Shown: positions 1 to 6,826 of the stretch, piece after piece
How the letters are laid out: every line of letters starts with the position of its first letter
How positions within the stretch are numbered: position 1 is the first letter of the stretch
Notes under the pieces: generated by a model
Databases searched by the model: none
What the model saw: only the letters and a program-made list of their open reading frames with translations
What the model was told of the DNA's origin: nothing
Made by a program: the position numbers and the translations under genes
NCBI GenBank assembly: GCA_002309915.1
Contig: DBYT01000106.1
Location: 7,800-26,827, forward strand
DNA length: 19,028 nucleotides
Source of the DNA: Bacteroidales bacterium UBA1179
GTDB taxonomy: Bacteria; Bacteroidota; Bacteroidia; Bacteroidales; Bacteroidaceae
Reading direction: 5' to 3'

Positions 1-263
1 ATCCTGGCCGATGCACCGCCTATGCCTGATACGGATATGAGCATCAGGAACAGCTCGCGCTCCTGCTTTCCGCTGAAACCGTAAAGGACGTACGCATCCT
101 CGCGTATGGCCTCATAGACATACAGACGTGTTTCGTCCTTGCCCTGGATGGCTGAGTATGTATAAAGGGATATGTTAAGATCATATGCAACGCCGCCCTG
201 TGTGAGCAGAACAGCCTGGGTGGGTGTGAGTTCCTCAATCTTTCCCTGTATGAATTCTATCAT
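1..263 (-). CDS. ruvA: Holliday junction branch-migration protein RuvA (partial, 3' end outside window)
   Basis: RuvA binds four-way DNA junctions as a tetramer and loads the RuvB helicase for branch migration during recombinational repair. Translating the minus strand from the ATG at 263-261 gives 87 residues beginning MIEFIQGKIEELTPTQAVLL, then a stretch with AIREDAYVLYGF, KQERELF and LISVSGIGG. This is the N-terminal OB-fold of RuvA running into the first helix-hairpin-helix (the SGIG turn), and it is close to RuvA of Bacteroides species as I remember them. The reading frame is open to base 1, so the rest of domain II and the RuvB-binding domain III lie outside the window. It is divergent from ddh across about 120 bp. 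Confidence 0.93.
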   Translation of the reverse strand, partial: MIEFIQGKIEELTPTQAVLLTQGGVAYDLNISLYTYSAIQGKDETRLYVYEAIREDAYVLYGFSGKQERELFLMLISVSGIGGASAR

Positions 264-385
264 TTCCGTATGTTTTTTCAGTTACTGTATTTAAACGCAT
301 TTAACGGCCGATTATTGCACGTGCGCGTATACATAAGAGCGGATTTTTTAATAATTTCGCAGCCGGAATCAAAAAAACAAACCTT

Positions 386-1285
386 ATGGAAAAGATTAAA
401 GCAGCCATAGTAGGCTATGGAAACATTGGAAAATACGTGCTTGAGGCTCTTGAGACTGCCCCTGATTTTGAGGTAGCCGGCATAGTTCGCCGCAACGGTG
501 CAGCAGACTGCCCCAAGGAGATAGAAGACTATAAGATTGTAAAGAATATTTCAGAACTTCCCAAGCCTGACGTTGCCATTCTGTGCGTTCCCTCACGTAA
601 GACCGAGGAGTATGCAAAAGAGATTCTTCCTTTGGGTATCAATACAATTGACAGCTTTGATATCCATACACTCATACCTGAGACACGCAAGCGTCTTATG
701 CAGGTTGCCAAGGATGCCGGAAAGGTTGCTGTGATATCTGCAGGATGGGATCCGGGATCGGATTCAATCGTTCGCGCCCTCATGCAGGCCATGGCCCCCA
801 AGGGTGTTAGCTATACCAATTTCGGCCCCGGAATGTCAATGGGCCACTCAGTTGCAGTAAAGGCCATTCCCGGTGTAAAGGCAGCTCTTTCAATGACAAT
901 TCCCGTTGGTACCGGTATTCATCGTCGTATGGTATATGTTGAGATTCTTGACGGTTACCGTTTTGAGGATGTGGCTGCTGCAATCAAGGCTGATCCCTAT
1001 TTTGTAAATGATGAGACCCATGTAATGCAGGTTGAGTCAGTCGATGCTCTCAAGGATATGGGACACGGTGTCAACCTGACCCGCAAGGGTGTATCGGGCA
1101 AGACCCAGAACCAGCTCTTTGAATTTGATATGAAAATCAACAACCCGGCTCTCACCGGTCAGATTCTGGTTTGCGCCGCACGAGCTTCAATGCTCCAGAA
1201 GCCCGGTTGCTATACAATGATTGAGATTCCCGTTATCGATTATCTTTACGGTGACAGGGAGGATCTTGTAAGACATCTGGTCTAA
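386..1285 (+). CDS. ddh: meso-diaminopimelate D-dehydrogenase
   Basis: This enzyme reductively aminates L-2-amino-6-oxopimelate (tetrahydrodipicolinate) to meso-diaminopimelate with NADPH and ammonia, a one-step route to the lysine and peptidoglycan precursor. The 299-residue protein has an N-terminal dinucleotide-binding turn GYGNIG (residues 10-15). It also has the substrate-site segments SAGWDPG (118-124) and GPGMSMGHS (147-155), and a C-terminal KPGCYTMIEIPVIDYL block. It lacks the insertion that the 320-residue Corynebacterium enzyme carries after the substrate-domain strand near residue 172. In this it resembles the shorter type II class typified by Symbiobacterium, as I remember it. 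The start at 386 follows an A-rich stretch. The gene is monocistronic: its neighbour downstream is convergent after 8 bp, and a terminator hairpin lies at 1341-1366 inside that neighbour. Confidence 0.95.
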   Translation: MEKIKAAIVGYGNIGKYVLEALETAPDFEVAGIVRRNGAADCPKEIEDYKIVKNISELPKPDVAILCVPSRKTEEYAKEILPLGINTIDSFDIHTLIPETRKRLMQVAKDAGKVAVISAGWDPGSDSIVRALMQAMAPKGVSYTNFGPGMSMGHSVAVKAIPGVKAALSMTIPVGTGIHRRMVYVEILDGYRFEDVAAAIKADPYFVNDETHVMQVESVDALKDMGHGVNLTRKGVSGKTQNQLFEFDMKINNPALTGQILVCAARASMLQKPGCYTMIEIPVIDYLYGDREDLVRHLV

Positions 1286-1293
1286 GACTGTTT

Positions 1294-2382
1294 TTACAGA
1301 TAATAGCTGACTCCCAGAAACAGGCCGTCGGCATTACCATACCCAAGGTACAGCAGTGCCTTGGGTTTTTCTTTTTGGATCGTGTACTTGAAAAAAGCTC
1401 TGTATGCCACAATCAGTTTGTCAAAGCCTCTGCGCGAATACGCGTCACCGTATTTGATCCAGTATGCATCATACATTTCAGGCGATGAGTTGGCCTTGCA
1501 GTTCATGTAAGCGGTTCTGATACCCATACCTAAACTGCCGCATACGGCGTATCTGTCCAGGAATTTGTATCCTGCATCAAACAGGAACTGTGATGAGATG
1601 TAGTCACCTGTAAGGTGTATGTCTTTCAGGAAGTTGACAAAACTCATTCCTCCTACCTGAATACCTCTTGTGGGTGGGTCTATGTTTAATCCGATGGTTA
1701 AACCGTATAAGAAACGGTCACTGGCATTATGCCACATGCTTGTAGTTAGCATTCCTTTGATGCTGTATGAGAAGCCCCACTCCAGGTTGGCCAATTCTCT
1801 GCTTTCTTCGTGTTTGAATCCCCAACTCTCGAGCTCCTCGGTCAAAGTGCTGTCCTTGTTGATTTCGGTGTCCAAAGGGGTGCCAAGAAATTCGTCATTG
1901 TAGAAAAAGCCCACGTTTGATTCACCGTCATTTGAAAAAAGCTGTCCGTATCCGTGCTTCATGTCATCTTTCCAGGCACCGTTATATCGGCCCCCGTCAG
2001 AAAAGATGAGTAATCCCTGTCCGTTGAATCTGTCATTCTTCCATTCTCCTTCATATCTGGCGCCTGAGTGGTAGGTGTATGTGCCTTTGCCCTCTCTGAT
2101 GTTGCTACGGAATTCACCCTGGTATATATCACCGTCGGGGTATATCACTGTACCCTGACCGTCCCACAGTCCGTCTTTCCATTCGCCGTCATAGACCGTC
2201 CCGTCGGCATAGATGCACCTTCCCGTGCCGTTGAACAACGAGTCGCTTATCTGACCCATATAAAGGGTGCCGTCTTCCAGCAATACGGTATCGGCCGATA
2301 TGTAGTCAATGGGATTTCCTGCATGCCCCGATAGGCATGTGGCTAAGGAGAGGACTAAGAATGATAAACTACGCAGTGACAT
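1294..2382 (-). CDS. exported MORN-repeat protein with C-terminal beta-rich domain (paralog 1)
   Basis: This 362-residue protein starts with a signal peptide (residues 1 to about 21, ending near SGHAG). Next come five 23-residue MORN repeats of the form YxGxWxxGxxxGxGxxxxxDG, plus a degenerate sixth, between about residues 38 and 170. The last 170 residues are a different domain with alternating hydrophobic/polar strands and an aromatic-rich end (GLFLGVSYYL), compatible with a small outer-membrane beta-barrel. MORN repeats are known to form extended beta-hairpin arrays that bind lipid or protein, but no enzymatic function can be assigned. It lies 11 bp after its paralog and is probably co-transcribed with it. 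Its 3' end holds the ddh terminator on the opposite strand. The MORN repeats are certain; the barrel is inferred. Confidence 0.85.
   Translation of the reverse strand: MSLRSLSFLVLSLATCLSGHAGNPIDYISADTVLLEDGTLYMGQISDSLFNGTGRCIYADGTVYDGEWKDGLWDGQGTVIYPDGDIYQGEFRSNIREGKGTYTYHSGARYEGEWKNDRFNGQGLLIFSDGGRYNGAWKDDMKHGYGQLFSNDGESNVGFFYNDEFLGTPLDTEINKDSTLTEELESWGFKHEESRELANLEWGFSYSIKGMLTTSMWHNASDRFLYGLTIGLNIDPPTRGIQVGGMSFVNFLKDIHLTGDYISSQFLFDAGYKFLDRYAVCGSLGMGIRTAYMNCKANSSPEMYDAYWIKYGDAYSRRGFDKLIVAYRAFFKYTIQKEKPKALLYLGYGNADGLFLGVSYYL
1341..1376 (+). terminator. intrinsic terminator for ddh, embedded in the opposing MORN gene
   Basis: ACCCAAGG (1341-1348) pairs with CCTTGGGT (1359-1366). The stem continues through T1349-G1358 (wobble), A1350-T1357 and C1351-G1356 to an AGCA tetraloop, giving an 11-bp stem. 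A T-rich tract, TTTTCTTTTT, follows immediately at 1367-1376. It lies 55 nt after the ddh stop codon, wholly within codons of the convergent MORN gene. No comparable hairpin with a T tract was found reading the other way into ddh. Confidence 0.82.
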
Positions 2383-2393
2383 AAGGCTTGCTG

Positions 2394-3545
2394 TCAGAAG
2401 GTTAATCCTGCGCCCACATAGAATCCGTCAATGTTGCTGTAGCCGGTCCGCACGGAACATGAATGGATGTTGGGAATGGAACGGCTGATGATGAAGTCTG
2501 AGAATATGTCGTAGGCAAACTTTGCTCCGGTAACCTTTTCACGATAATAGAGGGTTCCGGGTTCGAAGTAACTGTCGTTGTGCTCCAGGCTTCGGCAGTT
2601 ACGGATGGTATTCCTGACAGATACGCCGGCTGCCGTACCCAGAGAGAACCAGCCCCAACTGACTCCTATTTCGCCGTTCAGCCTGAACATGTTGTAGGTG
2701 TTCTCCGTCATGATCTCATCCATGTACCAGTCCCAACCTACCAGAGTGTTCTTTTCGCCCGTATCTTCATCATATGTGACCGACGTCTCGCCGATCCTGT
2801 GGCTGGCCAGGTTGAATCCCAGAGAGAATCCGGCAAAGAGACGTTTGGATATGCTGAAGTCAGCATGGATAGAGAGTATATGGTTTATTCCGTATGTCAG
2901 GCTTACATATGCATCTCCCGGATAATGCCAGCATGAATCGGGGCGTTGCGGGGTGTTGAAAGAGTAGGCACTCCAGGAGTCCATATCGCCGAATGCGCTG
3001 CCGCTGTTATTGTTATGGCTGCTGACATTGCTCTGGACTCTACCCATGAACATGTCCATGGCAAAATATCCTTCCTGCAGTACTCCTGTCTGGGAATCAT
3101 AAAAGACACCCGGTCCGTCGCGCATATCGTTTCTCCATTCACCCGCATAGAGACTGCCGTCGGCATAATTCATGGTGCCGGCGCCGTTGAACTGTCCGTT
3201 CAACCAGTTGCCTTCATATACGGAACCGTCCGAGTAACGGTATGTTCCGTATCCGTTGAACTGATGCTCTTTGAAATCTCCGCTGTATGAATCACCGTCA
3301 GGGAAGAATACCTTTCCCTCACCGTCCCACAGTCCGTCTTTCCATTCTCCTTCATATACGGTGCTGTCAGGATAGAACATCCTGCCGTATCCGTTGAACA
3401 TGGAATCGGCTATCTCACCTGCATACCATGAGCCGTCATCAAACCAAATGGTGTCCTGGGGCGTGGTGTCGTTCTGATCTGAAGCGTATGCTACAAGGAA
3501 GCTTACAGACAATATTGAGAGTATAACTAAGCGTTTGAGTGACAT
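2394..3545 (-). CDS. exported MORN-repeat protein with C-terminal beta-rich domain (paralog 2)
   Basis: This 383-residue protein is the first gene of the two-gene MORN operon. It has a signal peptide (MSLKRLVILSILSVSFLVAY, cleaved near ASDQ), five full MORN repeats plus a partial one over about residues 40-172, and a C-terminal domain ending in a strand with a terminal Phe (YVGAGLTF) as in many outer-membrane proteins. The C-terminal domain aligns with that of the downstream paralog: both keep an NC pair after a glycine-rich strand (RNCRS versus MNCKA) and end in a GYxNxDGxxxG pattern. The second repeat (EWKDGLWDG) is identical in both proteins, also at the DNA level. Function is unknown; a surface scaffold or lipid-facing role is a guess. 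A perfect TAnnTTTG box lies only 8 bp upstream of the start codon. Confidence 0.85.
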   Translation of the reverse strand: MSLKRLVILSILSVSFLVAYASDQNDTTPQDTIWFDDGSWYAGEIADSMFNGYGRMFYPDSTVYEGEWKDGLWDGEGKVFFPDGDSYSGDFKEHQFNGYGTYRYSDGSVYEGNWLNGQFNGAGTMNYADGSLYAGEWRNDMRDGPGVFYDSQTGVLQEGYFAMDMFMGRVQSNVSSHNNNSGSAFGDMDSWSAYSFNTPQRPDSCWHYPGDAYVSLTYGINHILSIHADFSISKRLFAGFSLGFNLASHRIGETSVTYDEDTGEKNTLVGWDWYMDEIMTENTYNMFRLNGEIGVSWGWFSLGTAAGVSVRNTIRNCRSLEHNDSYFEPGTLYYREKVTGAKFAYDIFSDFIISRSIPNIHSCSVRTGYSNIDGFYVGAGLTF

Positions 3546-3552
3546 ATCGACT

Positions 3553-3560
3553 CAAAGGTA
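3553..3560 (-). promoter_or_regulatory. -7 promoter box of the MORN operon
   Basis: The minus strand reads TACCTTTG, a perfect match to the Bacteroidetes -7 consensus TAnnTTTG. Its 3' end is 7 nt from the ATG at 3545, so transcription would begin within a few bases of the start codon and the mRNA would be leaderless or nearly so. No clear -33 TTTG is seen at the expected spacing, so this is a single-element prediction. Confidence 0.5.
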
Positions 3561-3572
3561 TGGAAAAATCAT

Positions 3573-3580
3573 TAACTTTG
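3573..3580 (+). promoter_or_regulatory. -7 promoter box of the DUF2007-proB-proA-argF' operon
   Basis: TAACTTTG matches the TAnnTTTG consensus exactly and ends 30 nt before the ATG at 3611, leaving a leader of about 25 nt. A -33 TTTG is not evident. The box lies back to back with the MORN promoter, so the two divergent transcription units share a regulatory segment of only 65 bp. Confidence 0.6.
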
Positions 3581-3610
3581 CGAGTTCATAACAGATAATC
3601 CGTAGTAATC

Positions 3611-3829
3611 ATGAATGAAAAGCAGGATTTGGTATGTATTTTCAAGGGTCAGGCCTTTGAAGCAGAGGTAGTGAGGTCACGTCTTGAGGCAGATGGAATA
3701 CCGGCCATGATCATGAACAATTCCATGAGTGCTATATTTTCAACTTATACCGTAATGGCCGGTCCGGTAAGCGTCCTGGTAAATCCTGAGGACAGGGACC
3801 GTGCAGAACAACTCTTAAAGGAACAATGA
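3611..3829 (+). CDS. DUF2007-type small putative signal-transducing protein
   Basis: This is a 72-residue soluble protein with no signal peptide. The pattern resembles the DUF2007 family: an N-terminal strand (LVCIFKGQAFEAEVVRSRLE) leading into a helix, then a strand (GIPAMIMNN), a short variable loop, and PVSVLVNPEDRDRAEQLLKE at the C-terminus. This is a ferredoxin-like alpha/beta fold of the kind found in small GlnB-like domains. The family's biochemical role is unknown. The stop codon overlaps the proB start as ATGA (3826-3829), so translation of the two genes is probably coupled, and the gene shares the proB-proA-argF' promoter. A regulatory role in amino-acid synthesis is suggested only by this position. 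Confidence 0.75.
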   Translation: MNEKQDLVCIFKGQAFEAEVVRSRLEADGIPAMIMNNSMSAIFSTYTVMAGPVSVLVNPEDRDRAEQLLKEQ

Positions 3830-4608
3830 ATAACCCCAAACGTATAGCTGTCAAGGTAGGCAGCAATGTGCTTACACGTCCGGACGGTCGTCTGGATCTG
3901 GCCCGTATGGCCGCTCTGGTGGATCAGATAGCCGAGCTCAGACATCGCGGAATCGAGGTGCTGCTCATATCGTCGGGTGCCGTTGCATCAGGCCGCGGAG
4001 CGCTACCCATGCTTAAGGATGAGAAGAGCGTAACCAGCCGCCAGCTTTTCGCAGCAGTGGGCCAGGCCAAGCTGATAGAGCACTATTATGACCTTTTCCA
4101 AGAGTACGGAATAACCGTAGGACAGATCCTTACCACAAAGGAGAACTTCACAAACGAGACCCTTCACGCCAACCAGATGCGTTGTATGACCGCAATGCTT
4201 GACAACGGAGTGGTACCCGTAATCAATGAGAATGACACCGTATCTGTCGAGGAGCTGATGTTTACCGATAACGATGAACTGTCAGGTCTTGTAGCCCGTA
4301 TGATGGAGGCCGAGATACTGGTTATCCTGAGCAATGTGGACGGTGTGTTCACCGGCAGTCCCGATGAGCCCGGATCAGAACTCATACATGATGTATACCC
4401 CGATGACGACTATTCGTCATGCGTAAGCAGCAGCAAGTCCCAATACGGACGCGGCGGTATGATGACCAAGATGAAGACCGCCCTGGGCGTAGCCGCCGAC
4501 GGCATTGAGGTCCGCATAGCCAACGGACGCCGTCAGGATGTGCTCATTGAAGTCCTTTCCGATCCTGAGAATGCCCGTTGCACACGTTTCCATGCTTCAA
4601 AGAAATAA
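3826..4608 (+). CDS. proB: glutamate 5-kinase (short form, no PUA domain)
   Basis: ProB phosphorylates the gamma-carboxyl of L-glutamate with ATP, the first step of proline synthesis. The 260-residue protein is a complete amino-acid-kinase domain. It has KVGSNVLT with the phosphate-contacting Lys10, LISSGAVASG (48-56), the glutamate-site NENDTVS (134-140), FTDNDELSGLVA (146-157) and the nucleotide-site segment ILSNVDGVFT (167-176). Escherichia coli ProB is about 367 residues with a C-terminal PUA domain. Here the protein ends after the kinase domain, a form known in other bacteria, and the reading frame shows no sign of truncation. The ATG overlaps the upstream stop codon by 4 bp, and proA follows after 2 bp. 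Labile glutamyl phosphate is probably passed to ProA. Confidence 0.95.
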   Translation: MNNPKRIAVKVGSNVLTRPDGRLDLARMAALVDQIAELRHRGIEVLLISSGAVASGRGALPMLKDEKSVTSRQLFAAVGQAKLIEHYYDLFQEYGITVGQILTTKENFTNETLHANQMRCMTAMLDNGVVPVINENDTVSVEELMFTDNDELSGLVARMMEAEILVILSNVDGVFTGSPDEPGSELIHDVYPDDDYSSCVSSSKSQYGRGGMMTKMKTALGVAADGIEVRIANGRRQDVLIEVLSDPENARCTRFHASKK

Positions 4609-4610
4609 CC

Positions 4611-5855
4611 ATGATAGAGAAAACCCTTGAACTCCTTAAAGATGCATCTTACTCCCTTCCCGTGCTGGAGGAGAATCAGATAAATGACCTGCTGCTCACA
4701 CTGGCCGATGCCATTGAGAGCAACTCAGCCGAACTGCTTGAGGCCAACGCCAAGGACTTGGCCCGTATGGACCGCAGCAATCCTGTCTATGACCGCCTGC
4801 TGCTTACCGAGGACCGCCTTAAGGGCATAGCCTCCGATATGCGCCACGTGGCTGAACTGGAGAGCCCGGTGGGTAAGGTCATCGATGAGCGTGTACGCCC
4901 CAACGGCATGAAACTGACACGTGTCCGTGTTCCGTTCGGTGTGATAGGCGTCATATATGAGGCCCGTCCCAACGTAAGTTTTGACGTATTCTCGCTCTGC
5001 TTCAAGTCTCGCAACGCATGCGCACTGAAAGGCGGCAGCGACGCATATGACTCCAATTGCGCTATAGTTGACCTGATACACCGCGTCCTGGCAGAGAAGG
5101 GCATCGACCCCCATGTGGTTGAACTTCTTCCCGCCGGTCATGAGGCAGCCGCCGAACTAATGAAGGCAGTGGGCATGGTTGACCTGCTCATTCCCCGCGG
5201 CAGCGCACGTCTTATCAAGTCAGTACGTGAGCAGGCTCAGATTCCCTGCATTGAGACCGGAGCCGGAGTTTGCCATACATACTTTGACAAGGAGGGTGAC
5301 ATCAAGAAGGGCGCCGATATCATATTCAACTCCAAGACTCGCCGTCCCAGCGTCTGCAACACGCTTGACTCACTGGTTATTCACTCAGACCGCCTGAGTG
5401 ACCTGCCCGAACTCTGCATCCGCATGGCCACCAAGAACGTAGTCATTGAGGCCGATGAGCAGTCATATGCCGCACTTGAAGGCAAGTATCCCGCAGAACT
5501 CCTGGAGCATGCAACCGACGAGAGTTTCGGCAAGGAGTTTCTGGCATACCGCATGTCAATCAAGACGGTTCCTTCATATGAGGAGGCGTTGCTGCATATC
5601 CGTCGCTATACCTCACATCACAGCGAGTGTATCGTAACCGAGAACGCTGAGCACGGACGCAAGTTCCAGCAGTACATTGATGCCGCCTGCGTCTATGTAA
5701 ACGTATCCACCGCATTCACTGACGGCGCACAGTTCGGACTCGGTGCCGAGATAGGCATCAGCACACAGAAGATGCATGCCCGCGGTCCTATGGGACTTGA
5801 AGAGATTACAACTTACAAATGGCTTATCAACGGTGATGGCCAGACAAGACAATAA
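4611..5855 (+). CDS. proA: gamma-glutamyl phosphate reductase (glutamate-5-semialdehyde dehydrogenase)
   Basis: ProA reduces gamma-glutamyl phosphate with NADPH to glutamate-5-semialdehyde, which cyclises on the way to proline. The 414-residue protein is close to the usual length (E. coli about 417). It has the aldehyde-dehydrogenase-fold segments VPFGVIGVIYEARPNV (107-122), ALKGGSDA (138-145), LIPRGS (193-198), ETGAGVCH (215-222) and the catalytic-cysteine motif PSVCNTLDSL, with the Cys near residue 249. The ATG at 4611, 2 bp after the proB stop, is preferred over an in-frame TTG at 4578 because it begins at the usual family N-terminus and avoids overlapping proB. No proC (pyrroline reductase) lies in the window. 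Confidence 0.96.
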   Translation: MIEKTLELLKDASYSLPVLEENQINDLLLTLADAIESNSAELLEANAKDLARMDRSNPVYDRLLLTEDRLKGIASDMRHVAELESPVGKVIDERVRPNGMKLTRVRVPFGVIGVIYEARPNVSFDVFSLCFKSRNACALKGGSDAYDSNCAIVDLIHRVLAEKGIDPHVVELLPAGHEAAAELMKAVGMVDLLIPRGSARLIKSVREQAQIPCIETGAGVCHTYFDKEGDIKKGADIIFNSKTRRPSVCNTLDSLVIHSDRLSDLPELCIRMATKNVVIEADEQSYAALEGKYPAELLEHATDESFGKEFLAYRMSIKTVPSYEEALLHIRRYTSHHSECIVTENAEHGRKFQQYIDAACVYVNVSTAFTDGAQFGLGAEIGISTQKMHARGPMGLEEITTYKWLINGDGQTRQ

Positions 5856-5867
5856 ATCCTTTAGATG

Positions 5868-6824
5868 ATGAGACACTTTACTTGCGTTAAGGATCTGGGC
5901 GATCTGCATCAGGCATTGCAGGAGGCCCTTGAGATAAAGAGAGACCGTTTCAAATATGTAGAGCTGGGCCGTAACAAGACCCTGCTCATGGTGTTCTTCA
6001 ACTCCAGCCTGCGTACCCGTCTGAGCACACAGAAGGCAGCCCTCAACCTGGGTATGAACGTTATTGTCCTGGATGTGAACCAGGGTGCCTGGAAACTGGA
6101 GACCGAGCGCGGTGTCATCATGGACGGTGACAAGTCCGAGCATCTGCTCGAGGCCATTCCCGTTATGGGTTGCTACTGCGATGTGATAGGTGTCCGTTCA
6201 TTCGCCCGTTTCGAGAGCCGCCAGGATGACTATGAGGAGAAGATCCTGAACCAGTTCATCCAGTACTCCGGTCGTCCCGTATTCTCAATGGAGGCCGCCA
6301 CAGGTCATCCGCTCCAGAGTTTTGCCGACTGGATCACCATCGAGGAGCATAAGACCGTAGAGCGTCCCAAGGTTGTCATGAGCTGGGCTCCGCATCCCAA
6401 GGCTCTGCCCCAGGCCGTTCCCAACTCATTCGCTCAGTGGATGGTTGCAGCCGGATATGATGTAGTTATTACACACCCCGAGGGCTATGAACTTGACCCC
6501 AAGTTCACTGCAGGTGCCCGTATTGAGTATGATCAGATGAAAGCCTTTGAGGGTGCCCACTTCATTTACGGAAAGAACTGGTCATGCGCCAGTCCCGAGC
6601 ATTACGGCCAGGTTCTCAGCAAGGACCGCAGCTGGACCATCAGTGACCGTCAGATGGCAGTCACCGACAATGCGTTCTTCATGCACTGTCTGCCGGTACG
6701 CCGTAATATGATTGTAACGGATGATGTTATAGAAGGACCCCGCTCACTGGTAATACCCGAGGCCGCCAACCGTGAGATATCGGCCACAGTTGTCCTTAAG
6801 AAGATACTTGAGGGACTGAAATAG
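5868..6824 (+). CDS. argF': N-succinylornithine carbamoyltransferase (ArgF')
   Basis: This enzyme transfers the carbamoyl group of carbamoyl phosphate to an N-acylated ornithine in the acylated arginine pathway of Bacteroidetes. The protein is nearly collinear with the B. fragilis SOTCase: the carbamoyl-phosphate motif NSSLRTRLS, the long TERGVIMDGDK loop, the HPLQSFAD motif and HCLPVRRNMIVTDDVI are all present. Two ATGs lie in tandem at 5865 and 5868. The second gives MRHFTCV, matching the family N-terminus, and 318 residues. Residue 90, Pro in B. fragilis and Glu in acetylornithine transcarbamylases, is Ser here. As I remember published mutagenesis, Ser at this position favours succinylornithine. 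It is the last gene of the proB-proA operon, 12 bp after proA, and only 2 bp from the convergent lipoprotein gene. Confidence 0.93.
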   Translation: MRHFTCVKDLGDLHQALQEALEIKRDRFKYVELGRNKTLLMVFFNSSLRTRLSTQKAALNLGMNVIVLDVNQGAWKLETERGVIMDGDKSEHLLEAIPVMGCYCDVIGVRSFARFESRQDDYEEKILNQFIQYSGRPVFSMEAATGHPLQSFADWITIEEHKTVERPKVVMSWAPHPKALPQAVPNSFAQWMVAAGYDVVITHPEGYELDPKFTAGARIEYDQMKAFEGAHFIYGKNWSCASPEHYGQVLSKDRSWTISDRQMAVTDNAFFMHCLPVRRNMIVTDDVIEGPRSLVIPEAANREISATVVLKKILEGLK

Positions 6825-6826
6825 TC

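Noticed and set aside
291..304. Inverted repeat TTAAA-CGCA-TTTAA between ruvA and ddh
   Set aside because: Short AT-rich arms of this kind arise easily by chance. No clear promoter boxes nearby support a regulatory role, though a 7-of-8 match to the -7 consensus (TAATTTCG) lies at 352-359.
1271..1296. Short AGAC/GTCT pairing and TTTTT at the ddh stop as an alternative terminator
   Set aside because: The stem is only 4 bp and is separated from the T tract; the 11-bp hairpin at 1341-1366 is far stronger.
3826..4608. Possible truncation of proB because the PUA domain is missing
   Set aside because: The kinase domain is complete, the stop codon is 2 bp before proA, and short ProB forms are known, so this is a natural variant and not a broken gene.
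4578..4610. TTG start extending proA upstream by 11 residues
   Set aside because: It overlaps proB, uses a rare start codon and adds residues with no family counterpart; the ATG at 4611 fits better.
4725..5141. Long open frame on the minus strand inside proA (138 codons)
   Set aside because: It lies wholly within proA, has no recognisable domain, and reflects the codon pattern of the opposite strand.
5613..6143. Minus-strand open frame of 176 codons spanning the proA-argF' junction
   Set aside because: It covers two strongly conserved genes on the other strand and has no promoter box or family resemblance.
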